Assembly: GCF_015910535.1 (NCBI RefSeq)
Contig: NZ_JACBJG010000004.1
Coordinates: 124,001 to 188,000 of the forward strand
Direction: 5' to 3'
DNA: 64,000 nucleotides
Origin: Saccharomonospora sp. NB11
GTDB taxonomy: Bacteria > Actinomycetota > Actinomycetes > Mycobacteriales > Pseudonocardiaceae
Below are positions 17,504 to 25,504 of this stretch, one piece after another (position 1 is the first letter of the stretch; each line of letters starts with the position of its first letter). The notes below the pieces were generated by a model. That model was not told the DNA's origin, searched no databases, and saw only the letters and a program-made list of their open reading frames with translations. Position numbers and translations under genes: made by a program.

Positions 17504-19063
17504 TCAGCTCGTGCCGGCGGGCGTTTCGGGGTTCTCCGCTTCGCCGTCGTTCTCGACGGCTCCGTCGGAGCCCGACGCGACCCGCTTGCCGAGCAAGGAG
17601 TGGCGGCGGCTGTAGGCGAAGTACACGACCACGCCGAGCGCCATCCAGATGAGGAATCGCAGCCAGGTCAGCACCGTGAGGTTCAGCATCAGCCACAGGC
17701 ACGCGGCGATCGCGAGAATCGGCACGAGCGGCACCAGCGGCACCCGGAAGCCGCGCTTGAGGTCGGGACGCGTCTTTCGCAGCACGAGCACACCGGCGGA
17801 CACCAGGATGAACGCGAAGAGTGTTCCGACGTTCACCATCTCTTCGAGCTTGCCCGCGTCGAAGAACGTGGCGGCCACGGCCACGACGATGCCGACGAGG
17901 ATGTTCACCCGCACCGGAGTGCCGCGCGACCCCGTCCTGGCGAGCTTGCGCGGCAGGAGACCGTCACGCGACATCGCGAACAGCACCCGCTGCTGCCCGA
18001 GCAACAGCACCATGACCACCGTGGTCAGACCGGCGAGCGCGCCGATCGAGATGATGTTCGCCGCCCAATCGACACCGTGGTAGGAGAACGCGGTGGCCAG
18101 CGTCTTGCGGCCCTCGGGCTCCGCGTCGGTGGCGAGTTGGGTGTACGGGACCATGCCCGCGACCACGAGCGAGGTGGCCACGTAGAGGCCGGTCACGATC
18201 GCGAGCGAACCGAGGATGCCGCGCGGGACGTTGCGCTGCGGGTTACGGGTTTCCTCCGCCGTGGTGGCCACGACGTCGAACCCGATGAAGGCGAAGAACA
18301 CCAGCGACGCACCGGCCAGCAGACCGAACGCGCCGTAGACGCTGCTGGAACCACCCACGATCGCGGAGAACAGCGACTGCTCCACACCGGTGCCCGCGTC
18401 CCCGCCTTCAGCGGCGGGCGGAATGAACGGCGTGTAGTTGTCCGGGCTGATGTAGGCGAGGCCCATGATGATGACGAACAGAATGATCACGACCTTGAGC
18501 GCCGTGATCACGAGGCTGAACCGCGACGACAGCTTCGTGCCGAGCGTCAGCAGCGTCGCGAGGATGGCGACCAGGAGCAGCGAACCCCAGTCGACGTCCA
18601 CCGCTCCCAACGACACCGTGGTGGTGACGCCCTCGCCGAAGAACATCACCAGCACTTCTTGCAGGTACACCGACCAGCCCTTGGCCACGGCCGCCGCCGC
18701 CACCGAGAACTCCAGGACGAGGTCCCAACCGATGATCCAGGCGAGAAACTCACCGAAGGTCGCGTACGAGAAGGTGTAGGCGCTCCCGGCGACGGGCACC
18801 GTGGACGCGAACTCGGCGTAGCAGAGCGCGGCCAGCGCACAGGCGACACCGGCGAAGACGAACGCGAGTGCCACCGAGGGGCCGGAGATGTCACCGGCCG
18901 TGCGCGCGGTCAACGTGAAGATGCCGGCACCGATCATCACGGCCACACCGAAGACCATCAGGTCCCAGGCGCCGAGGTTACGACGTAGTCGGGTATCCGG
19001 CTCGTCGGTGTCCGCGATCGATTGTTCGACGGATTTCGTCCGCCAGATACCGTTGCCCGGCAC
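17504..19063 (-). CDS. APC-superfamily amino-acid permease (cationic amino-acid transporter type)
   Basis: This 519-residue protein has about twelve or more membrane segments. APC marks are clear: LGAWDLMVFGVAVMIGAGIF (about residue 33), AGSAYTFSYATFGEFLAWIIG (about 93) and FFAFIGFDVVATTAEE (about 262), which match the CAT/YfnA branch. It should import amino acids with protons. The GTG at 19061-19063 has AAGGAGG 5 nt before it, making it a better start than the ATG 18 nt upstream. It has a long acidic C-terminal tail. It is monocistronic, ending at a strong terminator. Confidence 0.9.
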   Translation of the reverse strand: MPGNGIWRTKSVEQSIADTDEPDTRLRRNLGAWDLMVFGVAVMIGAGIFTLTARTAGDISGPSVALAFVFAGVACALAALCYAEFASTVPVAGSAYTFSYATFGEFLAWIIGWDLVLEFSVAAAAVAKGWSVYLQEVLVMFFGEGVTTTVSLGAVDVDWGSLLLVAILATLLTLGTKLSSRFSLVITALKVVIILFVIIMGLAYISPDNYTPFIPPAAEGGDAGTGVEQSLFSAIVGGSSSVYGAFGLLAGASLVFFAFIGFDVVATTAEETRNPQRNVPRGILGSLAIVTGLYVATSLVVAGMVPYTQLATDAEPEGRKTLATAFSYHGVDWAANIISIGALAGLTTVVMVLLLGQQRVLFAMSRDGLLPRKLARTGSRGTPVRVNILVGIVVAVAATFFDAGKLEEMVNVGTLFAFILVSAGVLVLRKTRPDLKRGFRVPLVPLVPILAIAACLWLMLNLTVLTWLRFLIWMALGVVVYFAYSRRHSLLGKRVASGSDGAVENDGEAENPETPAGTS

Positions 19064-19161
19064 GTTTCCTCCTTGAAACACCTGGACTCGAAGATCGGGG
19101 AAAACCTAGCCGGTCCCGGTCCGCAATGCCAGAAGCAAAACGTCGGTCCCCGCGGTCACCC

Positions 19162-19332
19162 TCAAGCCAGGTGTCCACGTCGGTCGTTCGTCGTCGGAGA
19201 CCAGGGTGGCACGGCCCCCACCTGCTCACACACGCGGCATTGAGGAACCATGCGACCGGACAGCGATGGAAACGCTTCGTGATCGCGCGTGTTCGTATCG
19301 TTGTCGCGGCATCGAGGACACCGCACGGTCAC
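19162..19332 (-). CDS. Possible small zinc-ribbon-like protein (two CxxC pairs)
   Basis: A 56-codon frame in the otherwise empty 300-bp gap between the permease and EI24 genes begins GTG and reads VRCPRCRDNDTNTRD, then a second pair in QCRVCEQVG about 26 residues later. Two CxxC pairs at this spacing fit a tiny zinc ribbon. No good ribosome site precedes the start, and codon bias is weaker than in the neighbours, so it may be chance. A GTG two codons further in is an equal start. Confidence 0.3.
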   Translation of the reverse strand: MTVRCPRCRDNDTNTRDHEAFPSLSGRMVPQCRVCEQVGAVPPWSPTTNDRRGHLA

Positions 19333-19364
19333 ACCGCGACACGATTTCCACAGAGGACTGGCGC

Positions 19365-20150
19365 TCAGGCCGCGTGCTGGCGACCGGAGGTCGCGGCGGG
19401 CACCCCCGCCGCACCGAGCACCTCGCGGGCGACGAGCACACCACCGACGAACGCGATCGGGAAGACGACGAGCGCCAGGCCCGGAACGAGGCAGAGCAAC
19501 GAGGCGGGCAACCCGAGCCCGAGTGCGAGTCCTCGCCGCTCGGCCAGCAGCGTGCGCCGCTGCCGCAGGTCCATGCCCCGCCGATAGAACGAGACCGCCA
19601 CGAGTTCGAGCGCGAGGAACCAGGCGGACACGAGAGCCATGAGCACGGGCACGACCGTCTGGCCGACCACCGGGACGAATCCGGCGACGAACAGGGGCAG
19701 CGTGAACATCAGCGAGCGCAGCGCCAGCAGGACGCCGTCCCGCAGCCCCATCCACGTCAGGCGCCACCACGGCAGCTCTGCCTCGCTCGGCGCGTCACCG
19801 AGGTCGTCCTCGACCTTCTCGGCGATGGCCTCGTAGAAGAAGCCGCCGATCGCCAGCGTCAATGCGGAGAAGCTGACCATGCCGAGCACCGCCGCCGCCC
19901 CGATGAGCGCGACCCCGGCCGCGATCCTCGTCGCGGAGCGCCACACGTCGGACCAGTCGTCGGCGAACGGCGTGACCAAGGCCGAGAGGTCCCCGATCCA
20001 CACGACGAGTGCGATCAGACCGCCGGCCAACAGAGCCGTGGTCACCACGACGGGCAGTACACCGGTCAGCAACAACTTCGGCGACCGCAACAGGATCAGC
20101 AGCGCCTGACCGAAGAATCGGACACCCCTCAGAAAGTCCCGCACGGCCAC
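19365..20150 (-). CDS. EI24-domain (CysZ-like) membrane protein
   Basis: This 261-residue integral membrane protein fits the EI24/CysZ family: the N-terminal VRFFGQALLILLRSPKLLLTG, the GFFYEAIAEKVEDDLG segment (about residue 115), a long middle hydrophobic block VVGQTVVPVLMALVSAWFLA, and the MDLRQRRTLLAERRGLALG turn near 190. CysZ members pass sulfate; actinobacterial homologues are uncharacterised. The GTG at 20148-20150 or the next GTG two codons in may be the start. It is divergent from the ROK operon across a 290-bp gap. Confidence 0.84.
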   Translation of the reverse strand: MAVRDFLRGVRFFGQALLILLRSPKLLLTGVLPVVVTTALLAGGLIALVVWIGDLSALVTPFADDWSDVWRSATRIAAGVALIGAAAVLGMVSFSALTLAIGGFFYEAIAEKVEDDLGDAPSEAELPWWRLTWMGLRDGVLLALRSLMFTLPLFVAGFVPVVGQTVVPVLMALVSAWFLALELVAVSFYRRGMDLRQRRTLLAERRGLALGLGLPASLLCLVPGLALVVFPIAFVGGVLVAREVLGAAGVPAATSGRQHAA

Positions 20151-20404
20151 ATTCCTACCAGTAACCTGGTTCTCACCGTCCGTTGCCCGGCACATCGGCG
20201 TTCGGTCCGGCTGACGACCGCACAGGACGGCCGGGTCGAGCCGCCGGGCCGCCACACCACCGGATCGCCATGGCCGGCAAGCGTTACGACGGCGTTTCCT
20301 CTCGCGGGCGAGCGCCCGGAGTCGCCTGTGGACGGCGACGTCATGGCCTGGACGGGAACTCCTGTGGTGACGCAACGTGCTTGATTCACTACGGAAAACA
20401 GGGG

Positions 20405-20433
20405 TTCCACACTTACTTCGGATGCCGTATAAA
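20405..20433 (+). promoter_or_regulatory. Promoter of the ROK-led catabolic operon (leaderless transcript likely)
   Basis: A -35-like TTCCAC (20405-20410) and a -10-like TATAAA (20428-20433) are 17 bp apart. The -10 ends 7 nt before the ATG at 20441, so transcription would start at or next to the start codon. No ribosome site is seen before that ATG. Confidence 0.6.
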
Positions 20434-20440
20434 GTTCGCC

Positions 20441-21613
20441 ATGCCTCATCCCGCTGAACGGTCGGCGCCGACCGGCCAGGAAGCACTCCGCCGCATCCGC
20501 ACCGGCGCCGTGCTCGCGGCGCTGCGGGAGCACGGCCCCGTCTCCCGGACGGATCTCGCCGAGCTCACCGGGTACCGGCCGTCGTCGTTGACGATGATCG
20601 TTCGCGATCTCATGGCCTCCGGTCACATCGTCCAGGCCGGTACCGGAGGCTCGTCGGGGGGCCGCCGACCCCGCCTGTTGCAGTTCAATCCCTCCGCCGA
20701 ATCGCTCGTGGCGCTCTCCCTGGAGGGCGAGCAGGCCAACGCCGCCGTCGTCGATCTGGCGGGCGAACTGCTCGGCAGCCACAGCCGTCGCGTCGACCCG
20801 GCCGAACCGTTGGCCGACCTGGTGTCCCTCACCACCGACGCGCTCGACGCACACCCGACCCCTCGGCCGAGTCGCGTCGTCTTCTCCCTTCCCGGCGTCG
20901 CCACGAAACAGGGTTCCGTCACTCTCTCCCCCGTGCTGCGGGCACTCGGCGAGGACGACCTCGCCACGGTGCTGTCCGAGCGGCTGGGCATCCCGGTGCA
21001 GGTCGAGAACGACGTCAACCTCATCGCCCTCGGCGAACGCGAACGCGGAGCCGCCGCCGACGTCGACGACCTGGTGCTCATCCACGTCGGCTACGGCATC
21101 GGTGCCGCCGTCGTGAGCGGCGGGACGCTGTGCCGGGGAGCGGCCGGGTTCGCCGGGGAGATCGGTTTCCTCCCCACAAGCGTGCCGCCCGCGCCGCACA
21201 GCGGGGACCGAGGCCGGTTCGAACAGCGCTGGAGCGTCCCCGGCATCAGTGCCGCGCTGTCGGAGGTGAACGGTCACCGCACTCGGGAGCCGGTCGCCGA
21301 ACTCGCAGCCCGGGCCGACGAGCCCGCGGTGGGCGCGCTGCGCCGCCAGGTGATCGAGGCCTGGGCGTTCGCCGCCGTCATCTGCGCCTGTGTCACGAAC
21401 CCGGCGCGCGTCGTGTTCGCCGGAGCCGCACCCCAACTCGGCGAAGCGGGGCTCGCCGAACTCGGCGAGCTCGTGCGCGCCTCCGCCCCGTCCGCACCCG
21501 AAGTCGTCTACGCCGCACTCGGCACGCAAGCCCTGAACGTCGGTGCGGTCTCTCCCTCCCTGTTGTCCCACGCTGCGACCCCCACGCAGTCATCGCCACG
21601 AAAGGGCAGCTAG
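20441..21613 (+). CDS. ROK-family transcriptional regulator
   Basis: This 390-residue protein has an N-terminal winged helix-turn-helix (VLAALREHGPVSRTDLAELTGYRPSSLTMIV, shown here only as a region about residues 24-52) followed by an actin-like ROK fold: ENDVNLIALGERERGAA (about 188), GYGIGAAVVSGGTLCRGAAG (about 215) and GFAGEIGF. The usual ROK zinc cluster near residue 250-270 appears degraded, and several catalytic sugar-kinase residues are not evident, so it is a regulator rather than a kinase. ROK regulators bind sugars or sugar phosphates. Its stop touches the start of the binding-protein gene, so it is the first gene of the operon and probably its ligand sensor. Confidence 0.88.
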   Translation: MPHPAERSAPTGQEALRRIRTGAVLAALREHGPVSRTDLAELTGYRPSSLTMIVRDLMASGHIVQAGTGGSSGGRRPRLLQFNPSAESLVALSLEGEQANAAVVDLAGELLGSHSRRVDPAEPLADLVSLTTDALDAHPTPRPSRVVFSLPGVATKQGSVTLSPVLRALGEDDLATVLSERLGIPVQVENDVNLIALGERERGAAADVDDLVLIHVGYGIGAAVVSGGTLCRGAAGFAGEIGFLPTSVPPAPHSGDRGRFEQRWSVPGISAALSEVNGHRTREPVAELAARADEPAVGALRRQVIEAWAFAAVICACVTNPARVVFAGAAPQLGEAGLAELGELVRASAPSAPEVVYAALGTQALNVGAVSPSLLSHAATPTQSSPRKGS

Positions 21614-22633
21614 ATGCGCAGGATTCTCACTCTCCTCACCGGTGTGCTGATGCTCGCCGGACTGACCACCGCCTGCGGACTGCAGTCCGCCGACGACGGC
21701 GGCGGACTCACCATCTACACGGCCCGGGACAAGGGCCTCGCCGAACAGGTCGTCAAGGACTTCGAAGCGAAGCACCCCGAGTACGAGGGCAAGGTGCGGC
21801 TGCTGACGCTCGGTGCCCAGGAGGCGTTCGAGCGCGTCTCCGCCGAGAAGGGCCGCCCGCAGGCCGACATCTGGTGGGGCGGCACGCAGCAGCAGTTCGA
21901 CCTGGCCGCCGAGCAGGACCTGCTTGCTCCCGCGCCCGCCGAGGTCCGGGACTCCGTGCCCGAGCGGTACCGTGACGCCGAGGGTCGCTGGTTGGGCGAG
22001 ATGGTGCTGCCCGAGGTGATCTTCTACAACAAGAACATGCTCAGCCCGGAGGAAGCTCCGAAGGACTGGGACGACCTGCTCGAACCCGAGTACGAGAACA
22101 AGATCGCCATTCGTGACGTCGCGGCGTCCGGGACGATGCGCAGCATCTACTCGGCGATGATCGCGCGGGCCGACAGCGTCGAGGACGGCTACGACTGGCT
22201 CCGCAAGCTGGACGCGAACACCAAGGTCTACGCCGCCAACCCCACCGACCTGTACCTGCGGATGCAGCGCGAGGAAGCGTCCGTGAGCGTGTGGAACCTG
22301 CAGGACGTGCTGCTGCAGCGGCAGAACGGCGCGCCCTTCGAGACGGTCGCGGCGACCTCGGGTGCTCCCCAGCTCGTCGACGGTGTCGCGAAGGTGAAGA
22401 ACGGCCCGAACGGCGAGGTCGCCGACAAGTTCCTGGCGTTCCTGCTGGGCGAGGACACCCAGAAGAAGCTCGCCGAGGAGTACTTCCAGCTTCCCACCGT
22501 CGAGCTGGCCGAGGAGCCGAGCTGGCTCGCGGAGCTGGAACTGACCGAGATGCCCGTGGACTGGGACCTCGTCGCCGCCAAGGAGAAGGAATGGATCTCC
22601 TACTGGAGCGAGAACATCAAGAACAAGCACTGA
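21614..22633 (+). CDS. ABC transporter substrate-binding lipoprotein (iron/2-AEP/small-organic family)
   Basis: This 339-residue lipoprotein has a signal peptide with lipobox LTTAC (Cys about residue 21) and a mature type-2 binding fold: LTIYTARDKGLAEQVVKDFE (about 31), ADIWWGGTQQQFD (about 85) and VIFYNKNML (about 135). This matches the family annotated for ferric iron, thiamine, spermidine/putrescine or 2-aminoethylphosphonate import. Which substrate is bound cannot be read off. The ATG follows the ROK stop directly. The downstream enzymes point to an organic nitrogen- or sugar-containing compound, not iron. Confidence 0.9.
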   Translation: MRRILTLLTGVLMLAGLTTACGLQSADDGGGLTIYTARDKGLAEQVVKDFEAKHPEYEGKVRLLTLGAQEAFERVSAEKGRPQADIWWGGTQQQFDLAAEQDLLAPAPAEVRDSVPERYRDAEGRWLGEMVLPEVIFYNKNMLSPEEAPKDWDDLLEPEYENKIAIRDVAASGTMRSIYSAMIARADSVEDGYDWLRKLDANTKVYAANPTDLYLRMQREEASVSVWNLQDVLLQRQNGAPFETVAATSGAPQLVDGVAKVKNGPNGEVADKFLAFLLGEDTQKKLAEEYFQLPTVELAEEPSWLAELELTEMPVDWDLVAAKEKEWISYWSENIKNKH

Positions 22634-22667
22634 CGGCTCCGGTCCCCGCCCGAAGGAAACCTCACCC

Positions 22668-23732
22668 ATGATCCCTGTTCGACTGGACCGCATCAGCAAG
22701 AGCTACGGTTCCAACGCACCCGTGGTGCACAACGTCGACGTCACCATCGCCGCGGGCGAGTTCTTCACCCTGCTCGGGCCGTCCGGCTGCGGCAAGTCGA
22801 CGACGCTGCGCATGATCGCCGGGTTCGTCGCCCCGACCCGCGGCCGCATCCTGTTCGACGACCGCGACATGACCGCGGTGCCGCCGAACAAGCGCGGCAC
22901 CGGCATGGTGTTCCAGAACTACGCCCTCTTCCCGCACTACGACGTCGCGCAGAACGTCGCCTACGGGCTGGTGTCGCGGAAGGTGCCGAAGGACGAGCGC
23001 CGCAAGCGCGTCGCGGCCGCACTGGAGACGGTCGGCCTCGGCGGGTACGCCGACCGGCGCATCGACCAGCTCTCCGGTGGGCAGCAACAGCGGGTTGCCC
23101 TGGCTCGTGCCCTGGTGATCAACCCCTCCGTGCTGTTGCTGGACGAGCCGCTGTCCAACCTCGACGCCAAGCTGCGGGAGGAGATGCGCACGGAGATCCG
23201 CCGGGCGCAGAAGGACGCCGGCATCACCAGCGTGTACGTGACGCACGACCAGAGCGAAGCCATGGCGATGAGTGACCGCATCGCCGTGTTCGACGCCGGG
23301 AAGCTGCACCAGATCGGCACGCCGCGGGAGGTCTACCACCACCCGGCGTCGGCGTTCGTGGCGCGGTTCATCGGGCGCAGCAACGTGCTGCCCGGCGAGG
23401 TCGTGGGCCGGGAGGGAGACCAGGTGGCGGTCCGCGTGGCCGGTGGGAAGACCGTCCTCGCGGGCCACCCGGAGGACCTGTCCCTCGGCTCGGGTGACGA
23501 GGCCGCCGTCTCGGTGCGGCCCGAACACCTGACGTTCACCGACGCCGGTGCCGGCACGTTCGACGCCGAGGTCCGCGCGATCGAGTTCACGGGCTCGCAC
23601 TGTCAGTTCGACCTGCGTGCCGGGGACCTCGAGCTGGCGGTCACGGCCGCCGACCGGGCCGACCTGCCACGCCTCGGTGACACCGTCGGCGTGCGGCCGG
23701 AACCCGGACGCGCGTGGGTGGTGCGCCCATGA
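22668..23732 (+). CDS. ABC transporter ATP-binding protein (PotA/FbpC/PhnT type)
   Basis: This 354-residue ATPase energises the importer. It has Walker A LLGPSGCGKST (about residue 36), Q-loop MVFQNYALFPHY (about 80), signature LSGGQQQRVALARAL (about 135), Walker B LLLDEPLSNLDA (about 160) and the switch His in VTHDQSEAM. A C-terminal TOBE region begins near residue 280 with VSVRPEHL. Length and motifs fit the polyamine/iron/phosphonate class that works with fused or paired permeases. It starts 35 bp after the binding protein and its stop overlaps the permease ATG. Confidence 0.93.
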   Translation: MIPVRLDRISKSYGSNAPVVHNVDVTIAAGEFFTLLGPSGCGKSTTLRMIAGFVAPTRGRILFDDRDMTAVPPNKRGTGMVFQNYALFPHYDVAQNVAYGLVSRKVPKDERRKRVAAALETVGLGGYADRRIDQLSGGQQQRVALARALVINPSVLLLDEPLSNLDAKLREEMRTEIRRAQKDAGITSVYVTHDQSEAMAMSDRIAVFDAGKLHQIGTPREVYHHPASAFVARFIGRSNVLPGEVVGREGDQVAVRVAGGKTVLAGHPEDLSLGSGDEAAVSVRPEHLTFTDAGAGTFDAEVRAIEFTGSHCQFDLRAGDLELAVTAADRADLPRLGDTVGVRPEPGRAWVVRP

Positions 23733-25480
23733 GCGCCCCGACCACCACTCCGCCCGCCCCCGCGGGCGTCTCGACGGAGGCCAAGCGGCGGCGACGGCTC
23801 GCACCCGACGGCGACCGGTTCGTGTACGTGCTGGCACTGCCCATCGTGGCCGTGCTGCTGTTCCTGGTCGTCATCCCGATGGCCGCCACAGCGGTGAGTT
23901 CGACCGGCGGCGACGGCGCGAGCGCCAACTACGGCAGCCTCTTCGGCGGTGCCTCGGGTCGCGCGCTCGTGCTGTCCGTGGTGACGTCGCTGGCCTCGGT
24001 GGTGTGCTGCGGCGTCATCGGCACGCTGCTGGCAGTGTTGATGCACCGCTTCGACTTCCCCGGACGCCGGATGCTGTCGGTGTTCGCGGTGTTGCCGATG
24101 GCGTTGCCGCCGCTGATCGGCGCCGTGTCGTTCGTGCTGCTCTACAGCGAGACGGGCATCGTGCCCCGGGCCCTGTCCGAGCTGCTCGGCATCGCCCCGG
24201 CCACGACGTCGGTGGGTGGCGTCGCCGGGGTGATCCTCGTGCACGCCTTCACGATGTACCCGTACTTCTACCTGTCGGTGTCGGCCGCGTTGGCGGGCTT
24301 CGACGGCTCGTTGGAGGAGGCGGCCACGAACCTGGGCGCGTCCCGGTCGCGGGTGTGGCGCACGGTGCTGCTGCCGATGCTCACGCCCGCGCTCGTCTCC
24401 GGTGCGCTGCTGACGTTCATGATGTCGATGGCGTCGTTCACGGCACCGCAGATGTACAACGTCCAGACGCTCACGATGGAGATCGTGTCGGCCCGCACCT
24501 CCGGAAATCAGGCGTTGGCCGCCACGCAGGCGACGGCGTTGACGGTGGTGTCGATCGCGTTCCTCGTCGGGATGCGCTGGTACCAGGGGCGGCGAGTGCA
24601 CCGCAGCCTCTCGAAGGGCACGCCCAGCGCGCGCCGCTCGCCCAGTTCCGCGCTCGCCAAGGCCGGAGCGGGCGTCGGCAGCCTGCTGCTCACGGTGGTG
24701 CTGATGGCGCCGGTGCTGGTCATCGTGCTCGTGTCGTTCTCGGTCGACAGCTCGTGGACGAACCAGGTGCTGCCGAGCGAGTACACGTTGGACAACTACA
24801 CGCGCATCTTCACCGAGCCACAGAGTCTGCTGCCGGTGTCGGTGAGCCTCCAGATGAGCCTGCTCGCCACGGGGGCGGCCATCCTCGTCGGTGCCGCTAC
24901 CGCCTGGGTCGTGGCCCGGTGGAAGCTGCCCGGCCGCTCGCTCCTCGACGTGATGATCATGCTGCCGTGGGCGCTGCCCGGCACGGTCATCGGTGTGAAC
25001 CTGGTGACCGCGTTCAACGAGCCGAACGCCGGGAACCTCGGACTCACCCTCGTCGGGACACTGTGGATTCTCCCGGTCGCTTACTTCGTCCGGTTCGTTC
25101 CCCTGGTGTTCCGCTCCACGAGCGCGTCGCTGGACCAGATGGACCCGTCCCTGGAGGAGGCGGCCCGCAACCTGGGTGCCGGGCCGATGCGCGTGCTGCG
25201 CACCGTCACGCTGCCACTCGTCGTGCGCGGTGTGCTCGCGGGTGCGCTGCTCGCCTTCGTCGACGGCGTGGGCGAGTACGTGGCCTCGGTGGTCATCTAC
25301 CCGCCGGGACTGCCCCCGATGTCCGTCGAGATCTACAACCGCATCTACTCCTCCGAGTTCGGCAGCGCCGCCGCCTACGGAACGTTGCAGATCGTGTTGA
25401 TCCTGGCCGTGCTCGTGCTGTCCAACCGGCTCGGTGACGGGCCACGCAAGAAGTCCGCCACGGCGCTGCCCGCGGGCTGA
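23729..25480 (+). CDS. Fused ABC permease with two membrane domains
   Basis: This 583-residue protein carries two BPD_transp_1 halves. Each has its own EAA coupling loop: SLEEAATNLGASRSRVWRTV (about residue 198) and SLEEAARNLGAGPMRVLRTV (about 475). About twelve membrane segments are expected. Fused permeases of this kind occur with FbpB-like and PhnU/V-like transporters. The ATG at 23729 is inside the ATPase end (ATGA overlap); an ATG 15 bp earlier is possible but less coupled. It forms the complete channel for the substrate with the preceding two genes. Confidence 0.92.
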   Translation: MSAPTTTPPAPAGVSTEAKRRRRLAPDGDRFVYVLALPIVAVLLFLVVIPMAATAVSSTGGDGASANYGSLFGGASGRALVLSVVTSLASVVCCGVIGTLLAVLMHRFDFPGRRMLSVFAVLPMALPPLIGAVSFVLLYSETGIVPRALSELLGIAPATTSVGGVAGVILVHAFTMYPYFYLSVSAALAGFDGSLEEAATNLGASRSRVWRTVLLPMLTPALVSGALLTFMMSMASFTAPQMYNVQTLTMEIVSARTSGNQALAATQATALTVVSIAFLVGMRWYQGRRVHRSLSKGTPSARRSPSSALAKAGAGVGSLLLTVVLMAPVLVIVLVSFSVDSSWTNQVLPSEYTLDNYTRIFTEPQSLLPVSVSLQMSLLATGAAILVGAATAWVVARWKLPGRSLLDVMIMLPWALPGTVIGVNLVTAFNEPNAGNLGLTLVGTLWILPVAYFVRFVPLVFRSTSASLDQMDPSLEEAARNLGAGPMRVLRTVTLPLVVRGVLAGALLAFVDGVGEYVASVVIYPPGLPPMSVEIYNRIYSSEFGSAAAYGTLQIVLILAVLVLSNRLGDGPRKKSATALPAG

Positions 25481-25504
25481 CCGCACAACGGAGAAAGTTG
25501 CCTC

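Noticed and set aside
17387..18988. Plus-strand 533-codon open frame opposite the amino-acid permease
   Set aside because: It is an antisense shadow. The protein is rich in Arg, His and Glu without domains, while the minus frame is a clear APC permease.
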